This document shows, in pieces, positions 9,259 through 21,146 of a stretch of DNA of 64,000 bases. Source of the stretch: Citrobacter amalonaticus (GTDB lineage: Bacteria > Pseudomonadota > Gammaproteobacteria > Enterobacterales > Enterobacteriaceae); assembly GCF_001559075.2 (NCBI RefSeq), contig NZ_CP014015.2, positions 3,038,001 through 3,102,000 of the forward strand, in the 5' to 3' direction. The position numbers and the translations under genes are program-made. How positions within the stretch are numbered: the stretch's first letter is position 1; each line of letters opens with the position of its first letter. A model generated the notes under the pieces. That model was given only the letters and a program-made list of their open reading frames with translations, ran no database searches and was not told the DNA's origin.

Positions 9259-10221
9259 ATGGCACGTTCATCGCGTAATACACTTCTCGCCGCACTGGCA
9301 TTCATCACCTTTCAGGCGCAGGCGGTGAACGTCACCGTCGCGTATCAAACCTCCGCGGAACCGGCAAAAGTGGCGCAGGCGGATAACACCTTTGCTAAAG
9401 AGAGCGGGGCTACCGTCGACTGGCGTAAATTCGACAGCGGCGCGAGCATTGTTCGCGCCCTGGCTTCCGGCGACGTACAGATTGGCAATCTCGGCTCCAG
9501 CCCGCTGGCGGTCGCCGCCAGTCAGCAGGTCCCGATCGAGGTTTTCCTGCTGGCGTCGAAACTCGGTAACTCCGAAGCGCTGGTAGTGAAGAAAACGATC
9601 GGTAAACCCGAGGACCTGATCGGCAAACGCATCGCGGTGCCGTTTATCTCCACCACTCACTACAGCCTGTTGGCCGCGCTCAAACACTGGGGGATCAAAC
9701 CCGGTCAGGTGGAGATTGTGAACCTGCAGCCGCCGGCGATTATCGCCGCCTGGCAGCGCGGAGATATTGACGGGGCTTATGTCTGGGCGCCTGCCGTTAA
9801 CGCGCTGGAAAAAGATGGCAACGTGCTGACCGACTCGGAAAAAGTAGGTGAGTGGGGTGCCCCGACGCTGGATGTGTGGGTAGTGCGCAAAGACTTTGCC
9901 GAGAAGCATCCGGAGGTGGTGAAAGCCTTCGCGAAAAGCGCTATCGACGCACAGCAACCCTATATCGCGAATCCCGACGAATGGCTGAAGCAACCGGAGA
10001 ACATCAGCAAGCTGTCGCGTCTGAGCGGCGTTCCGGAAGCCGATGTGCCGGGACTGGTGAAAGGCAATACCTATCTCACTCCCCAGCAGCAAACGGCTGA
10101 GCTAACCGGACCGGGGAACAAAGCGATTATCGACACCGCGCAGTTTCTGAAGGAGCAGGGCAAGGTGCCTGCGGTAGCAAGCGATTACAGCCAGTACGTT
10201 ACCGATCGCTTCGTGCAATAA
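9259..10221 (+). CDS. tauA: TauA, periplasmic taurine-binding protein
   Basis: TauA captures taurine in the periplasm for the TauABC importer during sulfur limitation. The 320-residue protein has a signal peptide ending AQA at about residue 22. It is close to identical to E. coli TauA in the stretches VNVTVAYQTSAEPAKVAQAD and SGDVQIGNLGSSPLAVAAS. The start at MARSSRNTLL is preferred over the in-frame ATG five codons upstream because it has GGGAG at good spacing and gives the E. coli length. tauB follows after 11 bases. Confidence 0.96.
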   Translation: MARSSRNTLLAALAFITFQAQAVNVTVAYQTSAEPAKVAQADNTFAKESGATVDWRKFDSGASIVRALASGDVQIGNLGSSPLAVAASQQVPIEVFLLASKLGNSEALVVKKTIGKPEDLIGKRIAVPFISTTHYSLLAALKHWGIKPGQVEIVNLQPPAIIAAWQRGDIDGAYVWAPAVNALEKDGNVLTDSEKVGEWGAPTLDVWVVRKDFAEKHPEVVKAFAKSAIDAQQPYIANPDEWLKQPENISKLSRLSGVPEADVPGLVKGNTYLTPQQQTAELTGPGNKAIIDTAQFLKEQGKVPAVASDYSQYVTDRFVQ

Positions 10222-10232
10222 AGGAGGCGCTG

Positions 10233-11000
10233 ATGCTGCAACTCTCTCATCTGTATGCCGATTACGGCGGTAAACCGGCGCTGGAAGATATTAATCTGAC
10301 GCTCGACAACGGTGAACTGCTGGTGGTGCTGGGGCCTTCGGGATGTGGCAAAACGACGCTGCTGAACCTGATTGCCGGATTTGTACCGTATCAACACGGC
10401 AGCATTCAACTGGCGGGAAAACGTGTTGACGGGCCAGGTGCGGAGCGCGGCGTGGTGTTTCAGCACGAAGGGCTGCTGCCGTGGCGCAACGTGCAGGATA
10501 ACGTCGCGTTGGGTCTGCAACTGGCGGGCATCGGGAAAGCGCAGCGCATCAGTATCGCTCAGGAAATGTTGAAAAAAGTGGGGCTGGACGGGGCAGGAAA
10601 ACGCTTTATCTGGCAACTTTCCGGCGGTCAGCGCCAGCGCGTTGGCATTGCCCGCGCGCTGGCGGCGAACCCACAGCTGTTGCTGCTGGATGAACCCTTT
10701 GGCGCGCTGGACGCCTTTACCCGCGAACAGATGCAAACCCTGCTGCTGAAACTCTGGCATGAGACCGGTAAGCAGGTGCTGCTGATTACGCATGATATTG
10801 AAGAAGCGGTGTTTATGGCGACCGAACTGGTGCTGTTGTCACCAGGACCCGGTCGGGTGCTGGAGCGTCTGCCGCTGACCTTTGCCCGCCGCTTTGTGGC
10901 GGGCGAAGCGAGCCGCAGCATTAAGTCCGATCCGCAGTTTATCGCGACCCGCGAATACGTCTTAAGCCGCGTCTTTGAGCAACGGGAGGCCTTCTCATGA
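10233..11000 (+). CDS. tauB: TauB, taurine ABC transporter ATP-binding protein
   Basis: This 255-residue cytoplasmic ATPase shows Walker A GPSGCGKTTLLN (about 35-46), the signature LSGGQRQRVGIARAL, Walker B LLLLDEPFGALD and the switch histidine in LLITHDIEEA. It belongs to the nitrate/sulfonate/taurine (NrtCD/SsuB/TauB) subfamily. A strong AAGGAGG sits just before the ATG. The last four bases overlap the tauC start, giving ATGA coupling. Confidence 0.96.
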   Translation: MLQLSHLYADYGGKPALEDINLTLDNGELLVVLGPSGCGKTTLLNLIAGFVPYQHGSIQLAGKRVDGPGAERGVVFQHEGLLPWRNVQDNVALGLQLAGIGKAQRISIAQEMLKKVGLDGAGKRFIWQLSGGQRQRVGIARALAANPQLLLLDEPFGALDAFTREQMQTLLLKLWHETGKQVLLITHDIEEAVFMATELVLLSPGPGRVLERLPLTFARRFVAGEASRSIKSDPQFIATREYVLSRVFEQREAFS

Positions 11001-11824
11001 GTGTGGTGATCAACGACAAGCCGCGCCAACGACCGCTGAGATGGCGCTGGCCGCTCTCGCGCCAGATTACGCTGAGCCTTGCGACGTTAACGGTGATTCT
11101 GGCGGTGTGGTGGACGGTTGCCGCGCTGCAGCTGATAAGCCCTTTGTTTTTGCCGCCGCCAGACCAGGTGTTGCAAAAGCTTATCACCATCGCCGGTCCG
11201 CAAGGATTTATGGATGCCACGCTGTGGCAGCATCTGGCCGCCAGCCTGACTCGCATCGTGCTGGCGCTGCTGGCCGCGGTGGCTTTCGGTATTCCGGTCG
11301 GGATTGCGATGGGGCTCAGCCCGACGCTACGCGGCATTCTCGATCCGATCATTGAGCTTTATCGTCCAGTGCCACCGCTGGCTTATTTACCGCTGATGGT
11401 GATCTGGTTCGGGATTGGCGAAACGTCCAAGATCCTGTTGATCTACCTGGCGATTTTCGCTCCGGTCGCCATGTCCGCGCTGGCGGGGGTGAAGAGTGCG
11501 CAACAGGTGCGGATCCGCGCCGCCCGTTCGCTGGGCGCGAGCCGGGCGCAGGTGTTATGGCTGGTGATCCTGCCAGGCGCGCTGCCGGAGATCCTCACCG
11601 GATTACGCATCGGGCTCGGCGTAGGCTGGTCGACGCTGGTGGCGGCGGAGCTGATTGCGGCGACGCGGGGATTAGGGTTTATGGTGCAGTCGGCCGGTGA
11701 GTTTCTGGCGACCGACGTGGTGCTGGCAGGGATCGCGGTCATTGCGATTATCGCCTTTATTTTAGAACTGGGTCTGCGTGCGCTTCAGCGCCGTCTGACG
11801 CCCTGGCATGGAGAAGTCCAATGA
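10997..11824 (+). CDS. tauC: TauC, taurine ABC transporter permease
   Basis: This 275-residue inner-membrane subunit has six predicted hydrophobic segments and the EAA loop AARSLGASRAQVLWLVILPGALPEI, which contacts TauB. The sequence LYRPVPPLAYLPLMVIWFGIGE is typical of the SsuC/TauC group. It overlaps tauB at its start and tauD at its end by four bases each, so all four tau genes are translated as one coupled unit. Confidence 0.96.
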   Translation: MSVVINDKPRQRPLRWRWPLSRQITLSLATLTVILAVWWTVAALQLISPLFLPPPDQVLQKLITIAGPQGFMDATLWQHLAASLTRIVLALLAAVAFGIPVGIAMGLSPTLRGILDPIIELYRPVPPLAYLPLMVIWFGIGETSKILLIYLAIFAPVAMSALAGVKSAQQVRIRAARSLGASRAQVLWLVILPGALPEILTGLRIGLGVGWSTLVAAELIAATRGLGFMVQSAGEFLATDVVLAGIAVIAIIAFILELGLRALQRRLTPWHGEVQ

Positions 11825-12672
11825 GTGAACGTCTGAGCATTACCCCGCTGGGGCCGTACATCGGCGCACAGATCGCCGGGGCGGATTTGACCCGCCCGCT
11901 GAGCGACAATCAGTTTGAGCAGCTTTATCACGCGGTACTGCGCCATCAGGTGGTGTTCCTGCGCGAACAGGCCATCACGCCTCAACAGCAACGGGCGTTG
12001 GCTCAGCGCTTTGGCGATCTGCATATCCATCCGGTCTATCCGCATGCGGAGGGCGTCGAGGAGATTATCGTGCTGGATACGCACAATGATAATCCGCCGG
12101 ATAATGACAACTGGCACACTGACGTGACGTTTATTGATACACCGCCTGCCGGGGCGATTCTGGCGGCAAAGGTGTTGCCATCCACCGGCGGCGATACGCT
12201 GTGGACCAGCGGCATCGCGGCGTATGAGGCGCTGTCGGAGCCGTTTCGTCAGTTGCTGAGCGGTTTGCGGGCGGAGCATGACTTCCGCAAGTCCTTCCAG
12301 GAATACAAGTACCGCAAAACAGAGGAGGAGCATCAGCGCTGGCGTGAAGCGGTGGCGAAGCATCCGCCGCTGGTACACCCGGTGGTCAGAACCCATCCGA
12401 TCAGTGGTAAACAGGCGCTGTTCGTGAATGAAGGCTTCACCACGCGCATTGTTGATGTCACGGAGAAAGAGAGTGAGGCGCTGCTTGGCTTTCTGTTTGC
12501 GCATATTACGAAACCGGAATTTCAGGTGCGCTGGCGCTGGCAGCCGAATGATGTGGCGATTTGGGATAATCGTGTGACGCAGCATTATGCGAACGCCGAT
12601 TACCTGCCGCAGCGGCGTATTATGCACCGGGCCACGATTTTAGGAGATAAGCCGTTTTATCGTGCACCGTGA
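11821..12672 (+). CDS. tauD: TauD, taurine/2-oxoglutarate dioxygenase
   Basis: TauD is the Fe(II)/2-oxoglutarate oxygenase that hydroxylates taurine, which then falls apart to sulfite and aminoacetaldehyde, so the cell gains sulfite for cysteine synthesis. The 283-residue protein keeps the iron facial triad: His and Asp in NWHTDVTF and the distal His in WDNRVTQHYA. The 2-oxoglutarate-binding Arg is in the following RRIMHRA. The gene ends the tau operon and faces the acyltransferase gene across a REP palindrome. Confidence 0.96.
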   Translation: MSERLSITPLGPYIGAQIAGADLTRPLSDNQFEQLYHAVLRHQVVFLREQAITPQQQRALAQRFGDLHIHPVYPHAEGVEEIIVLDTHNDNPPDNDNWHTDVTFIDTPPAGAILAAKVLPSTGGDTLWTSGIAAYEALSEPFRQLLSGLRAEHDFRKSFQEYKYRKTEEEHQRWREAVAKHPPLVHPVVRTHPISGKQALFVNEGFTTRIVDVTEKESEALLGFLFAHITKPEFQVRWRWQPNDVAIWDNRVTQHYANADYLPQRRIMHRATILGDKPFYRAP

Positions 12673-12693
12673 TGGGCCTACGTTTCATTTCAG

Positions 12694-12719
12694 GCCCGGT
12701 AAGCGTAGCGCTACCGGGC
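12694..12719. repeat. REP-like palindrome between tauD and the OlsF-like gene
   Basis: The stem GCCCGGTAAGCG / CGCTACCGGGC lies between two convergent genes. It may act as a transcript end for both. No clear U-tract follows on either strand. Confidence 0.7.
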
Positions 12720-12726
12720 AACGGCG

Positions 12727-14427
12727 TTATAAATGCGCCTCAATATAGCGCTGATACCGGTTGGCCTTCAGATAGGTCAAATCCACCAACACCAGGCCAT
12801 CCACGCAGTGGTTAAAATCCGGATCGCTGCCGAAATCGATGAACTGCACGCCGCCGGGTTCGCAGAGCTCTGAGTATTGCTTATAGAGCGGGGGAATGCC
12901 GCAGCCCAGATTCCCCAGCAGCGACTTCAGCCGCGTCAGATCTTCGCTGTAGTCGTTACCCGCAAACTGCGCCAGCACATCCGGTAGCGAAGCGGGATAC
13001 GGCTGGCGTGAGACGGCCAGCGGATGCGTTGGCGGAAACCACAGACGATAGAAGGCAACCAGCAGATCGCGCGCATCCGGCGGTAATCCTCCGGAGATAG
13101 ACACGGGTCCGAACAGGTAACGATACTGCGGATAACGCGCCAGGTATGCGCCGATTCCTGACCAGAGATAATCCAGCCCGCGGCGTCCCCAGTAGCGCGG
13201 CTGAATAAAGCTACGTCCCAGCTCAATACCGTGCTGCATGATGTCCGCCATCCGCTCATCGTAGTCAAACAGACTGTGGCTGTAGAGTCCCTCCGGCCCC
13301 TGTTTTTCCAGCTGCTGCGCGCAGGGGATGAACCGGTAAGCGCCGACAATCTCAAGATCCTCCTCGTCCCATAAGATCAGATGCAGATAGTCATCATCGT
13401 AACGGTCGACATCTCTGCGCTTGCCGCTCCCTTCACCCACGGCGCGAAAGGCGATTTCACGCAGTCGTCCCAGTTCGCGCAGGACCGTCGCTTCCTCTTG
13501 TCCGTTGCGCTGCCAGAGGTAAATTTGCTTGCCGTCGGCGGTTTTTCCCAGACATTCCGCCTGTGCCAGCTCGCGTTTCAGTCGTGCTCTGTTCTCCGGC
13601 GGGGCGATCGTCGATTCGGTGCGAAAGAGGCCCGGTCGGCCTTTGCCCAGTGCGATCACATGCTCCCGACACTTTTCCGCCTGCTCGCGCACGCTGCTTT
13701 TGCTGGTGGACCATTGCGTCCAGGCAATTTGTTGACCGATGCGTACGGGTAGCGTGCTGCCGCGACGGCGAAACATCTGCTGCATTAACAGCAGCAGCGT
13801 CGCGCTGGAAGAAACCAACCCACAGGCATAGAACAGCGGGCTGTTGTACGCCTGAATATGTACCGGCAGCAGCGGCGTCCGGTACTTTTCTGCCATGCGG
13901 ATAAATCCGGAGTGCCAGCGGCGTTCAGCGATTCCTTTTAGCGTCAGCCGCGAAACTTCCCCTGCCGGGAAGAAAACCAGCGCGCCGCCGGCCTGCAGAT
14001 GGCTATCCATTTGCTGTAACGACGATTTTGGCGTGCGTCCCTGAATGTTATCGACCGGGATGAACAACGAACTCAGGGGCTCCAGATGGGAGAGCAGTCG
14101 GTTAGTCACCACTTTGATGTCACGCCGTACGCGGGAGAGGGCATAGATGAGCGCCAGTCCATCCAGCGCACCGGTAGGGTGGTTGGCAATAATGATCAGG
14201 GGGCCATTTTCAGGGATGTTTTCAATGTGATGCTCGGGGATTTCACAACGTATTTGTAGATGTTCCAGGACCTGTTCCACCATATCCACGCCTTTCAGAT
14301 GACGATGGCGGGCGGCAAACTGCTGGAACTCTTTTTCATACAGTACGCGTTGTAACACCTTTTTCTGCCAGGGCGCTGTCCTTGCCTCGGGCCAAAGGTC
14401 GCTGAGTACGTTATCGAGACTGAACAT
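12727..14427 (-). CDS. Bifunctional acyltransferase, OlsF-like (PlsC-type domain plus GNAT-type N-acyltransferase domain)
   Basis: The N-terminal half of this 566-residue protein is a PlsC-like lysophospholipid acyltransferase (NHPTGALDGL at residues 82-91, and FFPAGEVSR). The C-terminal half from about residue 310 is an acyl-ACP N-acyltransferase of the OlsB/hemolysin type (LREIAFRAVGEGSG...DVDRYDDDYLHLILWDEE...GAYRF). This order matches OlsF of Serratia, which makes ornithine lipids from ornithine in one protein. The acyltransferase box has five residues between His83 and Asp89, not the usual four. A near-perfect ribosome site (AGGAGGTG) precedes the ATG. The gene follows hemB on the same strand after 120 bases with a REP. 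The product is not proven; a membrane-lipid remodelling role is inferred. Confidence 0.82.
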   Translation of the reverse strand: MFSLDNVLSDLWPEARTAPWQKKVLQRVLYEKEFQQFAARHRHLKGVDMVEQVLEHLQIRCEIPEHHIENIPENGPLIIIANHPTGALDGLALIYALSRVRRDIKVVTNRLLSHLEPLSSLFIPVDNIQGRTPKSSLQQMDSHLQAGGALVFFPAGEVSRLTLKGIAERRWHSGFIRMAEKYRTPLLPVHIQAYNSPLFYACGLVSSSATLLLLMQQMFRRRGSTLPVRIGQQIAWTQWSTSKSSVREQAEKCREHVIALGKGRPGLFRTESTIAPPENRARLKRELAQAECLGKTADGKQIYLWQRNGQEEATVLRELGRLREIAFRAVGEGSGKRRDVDRYDDDYLHLILWDEEDLEIVGAYRFIPCAQQLEKQGPEGLYSHSLFDYDERMADIMQHGIELGRSFIQPRYWGRRGLDYLWSGIGAYLARYPQYRYLFGPVSISGGLPPDARDLLVAFYRLWFPPTHPLAVSRQPYPASLPDVLAQFAGNDYSEDLTRLKSLLGNLGCGIPPLYKQYSELCEPGGVQFIDFGSDPDFNHCVDGLVLVDLTYLKANRYQRYIEAHL

Positions 14428-14508
14428 AACAACACCTCCTTCTTCCTGTGCTGACAGTAGAAGCGGTAAGTGTCGCTTGTATGACGTTTGGGTGACGTTT
14501 TGGGGAAA

Positions 14509-14533
14509 GGCCGGATGGCGGGGCCACCCGGCA
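14509..14533. repeat. REP palindrome between hemB and the OlsF-like gene
   Basis: The short palindrome GGCCGGATGGCGGGGCCACCCGGC lies just after the hemB stop in the direction of transcription. It separates hemB from the acyltransferase gene and probably marks the hemB 3' end. Confidence 0.7.
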
Positions 14534-14547
14534 TGTTCAGGGAAAAC

Positions 14548-15522
14548 TTAACGCAGGATTTTTTTCTCTGCCAGATCCCGTGCGAAGTAGCTGAAGATCA
14601 GATCCGCACCTGCGCGTTTGATAGCGCCTAAGCTTTCCAGTACCACTTTTCCTTCATCAATGGCGCCTGCCATGGCGGCAAATTTGATCATCGCGTATTC
14701 GCCGCTGACCTGATAGGCGCCGAGCGGCAGCTCTGTGCGCTCACGAATGTCACGCAGGACGTCCAGATAGGCACCCGCCGGTTTCACCATCAGGCAGTCC
14801 GCACCCTGCGCTTCATCAAGCAGCGATTCGCGAATCGCTTCACGGCGGTTCATCGGGTTCATCTGATAGGTTTTGCGATCGCCTTTCAGCGCGGTGCCCG
14901 CCGCTTCGCGGAACGGACCATAGAAGGAAGAGGCAAATTTGGTCGAGTAGGACATGATGGCAGTGTCGGTGAAGCCTGCGGCATCCAGCGCCTGGCGAAT
15001 CGCCTGTACCTGACCATCCATCGCGGCGGAAGGGGCGATGAAATCTGCGCCTGCTGCCGCAGCGACAACGGCTTGCTTGCCAAGGTTTGCCAGCGTAGCG
15101 TCGTTATCCACGCCATGTTCACACAGCACGCCGCAGTGACCGTGGGAGGTATATTCGCAGAAGCAGGTGTCTGACATCACGATCATTTCTGGCACGGTCT
15201 GCTTGCAGATACGCGACATCCGCGCCACCAGGCCGTCTTCCTTCCAGGCGTCGCTGCCGGTGTCATCGGTATGGTGAGAGATACCAAAGGTCATGACGGA
15301 ATGGATACCGGCGTTGGCAATACGTTCGATCTCGCGCGCCAGGTGTTTTTCCGGAATGCGCATGACGCCGGGCATGGCCTCAATCGCTTTGTAGTCGTCG
15401 AGTTCTTCTTCAACAAAGATCGGCAACACCAGATCGTTCAAGCTGAGTGTTGTCTCTTCAAACATGGCGCGTAGCGCTGCAGATTTGCGCAGACGGCGAG
15501 GGCGATGGATTAAGTCTGTCAT
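14548..15522 (-). CDS. hemB: Delta-aminolevulinic acid dehydratase (porphobilinogen synthase)
   Basis: HemB joins two 5-aminolevulinate molecules into porphobilinogen, the second committed step of haem and sirohaem synthesis in the cytoplasm. The zinc-binding cysteine cluster DTCFCEYTSHGHCGVLC is present, as are the Schiff-base lysines in SYSTKFASS and CLMVKPAGAYLD. The start MTDLIHRPRRLRKS gives 324 residues, the same as E. coli. The open frame runs 63 codons further upstream into AT-rich DNA and that part is not coding. Confidence 0.97.
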   Translation of the reverse strand: MTDLIHRPRRLRKSAALRAMFEETTLSLNDLVLPIFVEEELDDYKAIEAMPGVMRIPEKHLAREIERIANAGIHSVMTFGISHHTDDTGSDAWKEDGLVARMSRICKQTVPEMIVMSDTCFCEYTSHGHCGVLCEHGVDNDATLANLGKQAVVAAAAGADFIAPSAAMDGQVQAIRQALDAAGFTDTAIMSYSTKFASSFYGPFREAAGTALKGDRKTYQMNPMNRREAIRESLLDEAQGADCLMVKPAGAYLDVLRDIRERTELPLGAYQVSGEYAMIKFAAMAGAIDEGKVVLESLGAIKRAGADLIFSYFARDLAEKKILR

Positions 15523-16030
15523 GGGATGCCTGATGTTTGTGAAATTGAAGGCCATAGTATACCTGAAGCCACGGGCGAGTGTTTTACGAAAATGGGCCTT
15601 ATGGTTTTGTTTTCCTGAAAAATAAATGGAATAGTTTGGCAATTTTTTGTCGTAAATAACCAAATAATTATATTTGGTTATTTTATTATTATTTCCTGTG
15701 CTATTTAACATATCAATTCATAAAAGTGGTTATTATTCCTGGTTAATTGATGTTTATTTATTAACCATTATCTATTTTTTGGGTTGCAAGTATTGATATG
15801 TTATATATATTCCTCTGTGGTTTTATTTTAATTTGTTGTTTTATATGTGTTTTTATATTTTTATTGAGCGATTGTGGTGATGTTGTTATTGTCTGTTTTC
15901 GGACTCCAGGGAAAGAATAATTGAACCTTTCATTGCGGACACCGCATAATCCTCCTTGCGAAACATAATGTTCTTTATGCATTGGTTATTGATGGATCAA
16001 CACTATTACGTCCCTGAGGAGGGATGACAA
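15523..16030. other. AT-rich 508-bp gap between hemB and the autotransporter gene
   Basis: This gap carries the divergent promoters of hemB (minus) and the autotransporter gene (plus). It is far richer in A+T than its neighbours, with runs such as TTATTATTATTT, which is typical of H-NS-bound DNA. A strong ribosome site (GAGGAGGGATG) precedes the ATG at 16031. Besides the palindrome listed separately I see no gene; the open frame at 15761-15982 has no recognisable features. Confidence 0.6.
15654..15683. promoter_or_regulatory. Perfect 12-bp inverted repeat, possible operator
   Basis: The arms AAATAACCAAAT and ATTTGGTTATTT are perfect and separated by six bases (AATTAT). The whole is AT rich, so a terminator role is weak. 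An operator for a dimeric regulator or a structural site is more likely. Confidence 0.45.
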
Positions 16031-18947
<2,917 letters not shown>

Positions 18948-18983
18948 TCATTCCCTTACGGAAATGGATATCGCGGCGTTAAT

Positions 18984-19025
<42 letters not shown>

Positions 19026-19036
19026 GGGACGCACAG

Positions 19037-19660
19037 ATGTTATCTCTGAATAAACCGCTGCAAGAATTTGCACAGCTCGATAAGTTTTTGTCAAAATTTG
19101 GTACCCGTTTTGAACATGTCCATGAAAAACATCTTCTTTATTCCACTGAAAAACATCCCGACACGACAGTAGTGATTCTGGAAGGGATTATCTCATTAAG
19201 ACGTAATGAACATATTCTTGTGGGTATCGCCCAGGCCCCTTTCATTATGGGATTGACCAATGGAGTGATGAAAAATGATGTTCAGTACGATCTCATCAGC
19301 GAAGGGATGTGCTCGGGTTATCACCTTTCGTCGTCGCAAACCGTTGCGATTATTGAAGAATATCAGCTATGGCGTGAAGCTTTTTACTGGTTAACCTGGC
19401 AGAACCGGATCCTGCAGCAGCGCGATCGTCAGTTAATTGGCAATAATTCCTACGAACAGATCCGAACCACCCTTTTCTCGATGATTGAGTGGGATGAAGG
19501 TTTACGCTCACGAATTGGGGTGATGAGTTATATTCACCAGCGCACGCAAATTTCACGCTCCGTGGTGGCAGAAGTCCTTGCGGCGTTACGAAAAGGCGGC
19601 TACATCGAAATGAATAAAGGCAAACTGGTGGGAATAAACCGTTTGCCTTCAGATTATTAA
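19037..19660 (+). CDS. iprA: IprA (YaiV), CRP/FNR-like transcriptional regulator of stress tolerance
   Basis: This 207-residue protein has a cyclic-nucleotide-like jelly-roll fold in the N-terminal two thirds and a C-terminal winged helix (RTQISRSVVAEVLAALRKGGYIEMNKGKL). It matches E. coli YaiV. IprA in Salmonella and E. coli affects acid and peroxide resistance. The start MLSLNKPLQEF with AAGGGAC upstream is chosen over an in-frame ATG inside the terminator hairpin. Its TAA is followed immediately by the ampH stop on the other strand. Confidence 0.93.
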   Translation: MLSLNKPLQEFAQLDKFLSKFGTRFEHVHEKHLLYSTEKHPDTTVVILEGIISLRRNEHILVGIAQAPFIMGLTNGVMKNDVQYDLISEGMCSGYHLSSSQTVAIIEEYQLWREAFYWLTWQNRILQQRDRQLIGNNSYEQIRTTLFSMIEWDEGLRSRIGVMSYIHQRTQISRSVVAEVLAALRKGGYIEMNKGKLVGINRLPSDY

Positions 19661-20818
19661 TTAAGACGCCGGAACCACGCGCGGCGTATTTTCGCTCAGT
19701 TCAACCACCAGTTCGTTAATACCGTCGCTCATGCTTGTAAAGCGGGTGAGCGGAGAGCGAGTGACAACCACAAACGCACCCACATTTTTTTGCGGAATCA
19801 TTGCCATATAGGTAATGAACCCTCCGCCACCGCCGGTCTTTTGAATAATTCCCGGGCGTCCATTCTTCGGCGCCATATAGACCCACCCCAATCCCAATGC
19901 ATCGGCCTTGCCGGGGACATCCATGCCGGTTACCCGCGTTAACTGTGCGCGCTGATAAATCAGCGTTTGCATTCTGTCGGCCTGATTACTGCGCTGGTAA
20001 AAATCAGAGGACAGATACTGCTGCATCCAGCGCATCATGTCCCCCGGAGTTGAATAAACCCCGCCGCTGCCGATGGCTGCCAGCGTGTTATTACACGGGC
20101 TAGCCCCTTTCTCTGCGACCATCAGACGTTTGCACTGATCGGGAGAGGGAGTATAGGTGGTGTCTTTCATGCCCAGCGGGCGGGTGATTTTCTCTTCAAA
20201 AAGCTGGGTATAGGGTTTGCCGGAGGCGTTTGCCAGCGCATCCGCCAGCAGGTCGAACGCCAGATTGGAATAGGCCGCCTGTGAACCCGGTGCGGCTTTC
20301 AACGTCGCCGTGGAGAGATAACGCCAGCGCTGTTCACGCGTAGGCCAGACAAACACCGGGCGCTTTGCCGCGCCGCCGGGTTGTTCACGCGGCAGTGCGC
20401 TGGTGTGCGTCGCCAGGTTGACCAGCGTGATCGGTTTTCCCTCATACGATGGTACGCGCGCGCCGACAGGGGCATATTTGCTCAGCGGATCGTTCAGTTT
20501 TACGGTGCCCTGATCGAGCAGTTTGACCAGCATTTCACTGGTCATCAGCTTAGTGAGTGACGCAATACGAATCACGGAATCCAGTTGTGGATGCACGTTA
20601 TTACCCGGACGGGTTTCACCGAAGCTGCGAAAAACACGCTGGTTACCGTCGATCACGACGAGTGCCATCCCCGTCGCCCCGCTGCCATAAAAAATATGTT
20701 CGGCGTAACGTTCGACAATATCAGACGCAAAAACCGGGTCGGCGACAGGCTGAGCCGCCTGGACTGAGGTCAATGACGCCGCACACAGCGCGGCAGAAAA
20801 AAGCAGACTACGTTTCAA
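19661..20818 (-). CDS. ampH: AmpH, D-alanyl-D-alanine carboxypeptidase/endopeptidase
   Basis: This 385-residue periplasmic, class C beta-lactamase-like penicillin-binding protein trims and recycles peptidoglycan side chains. It has a signal peptide ending VQA, the active-site SLTK (IASLTKLMTSE), the second motif YSN (AAYSNLAFD) and the third box KTG (IIQKTGGGGG). Length and sequence match E. coli AmpH. The gene abuts iprA tail to tail with no base between the stop codons. Confidence 0.95.
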   Translation of the reverse strand: MKRSLLFSAALCAASLTSVQAAQPVADPVFASDIVERYAEHIFYGSGATGMALVVIDGNQRVFRSFGETRPGNNVHPQLDSVIRIASLTKLMTSEMLVKLLDQGTVKLNDPLSKYAPVGARVPSYEGKPITLVNLATHTSALPREQPGGAAKRPVFVWPTREQRWRYLSTATLKAAPGSQAAYSNLAFDLLADALANASGKPYTQLFEEKITRPLGMKDTTYTPSPDQCKRLMVAEKGASPCNNTLAAIGSGGVYSTPGDMMRWMQQYLSSDFYQRSNQADRMQTLIYQRAQLTRVTGMDVPGKADALGLGWVYMAPKNGRPGIIQKTGGGGGFITYMAMIPQKNVGAFVVVTRSPLTRFTSMSDGINELVVELSENTPRVVPAS

Positions 20819-21146
20819 CGGTGTTGTCCATGAATGAGATGAAGTGAAAAACGTTACACGAAATCATTCGGGAGGCATCGGGACGGCAAGCGAGTCAATC
20901 CCCCGCCACAACGTTAACGATGTGACCGGGGTTTATGAACGTAGCCAACAAAGAGGCAACCTGAAGGATGGTGTGTATGCGTATTTATACTACGCAACGG
21001 TACATTGCAAAGCGCTAATTAGAGCAAGGATAGTGAGAAAAACGTAACGGCGCGTAAACGCGGCGTTTTTGCCGCGAAAGAAAGTCCGCTTTTGTGATCC
21101 GGGGCGTGCAATAATCTTTCATTACCACTCTTGGATGGGGCTGACG
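20819..21146. other. 328-bp intergenic region, divergent promoters
   Basis: This gap separates the start of ampH (minus) from a cysteine hydrolase gene (plus) and must hold both promoters. It has a small hairpin at 21059-21076 (CGCGGC/GCCGCG) and an imperfect TGCGTA/TACGCA repeat near 20980. The open frame at 20844-21047 shows no domain and no convincing ribosome site, so I do not call it a gene. Confidence 0.5.

Noticed and set aside
20844..21047. A 67-codon frame upstream of the cysteine hydrolase
   Set aside because: No ribosome site, no homology and overlap with the divergent promoter region.
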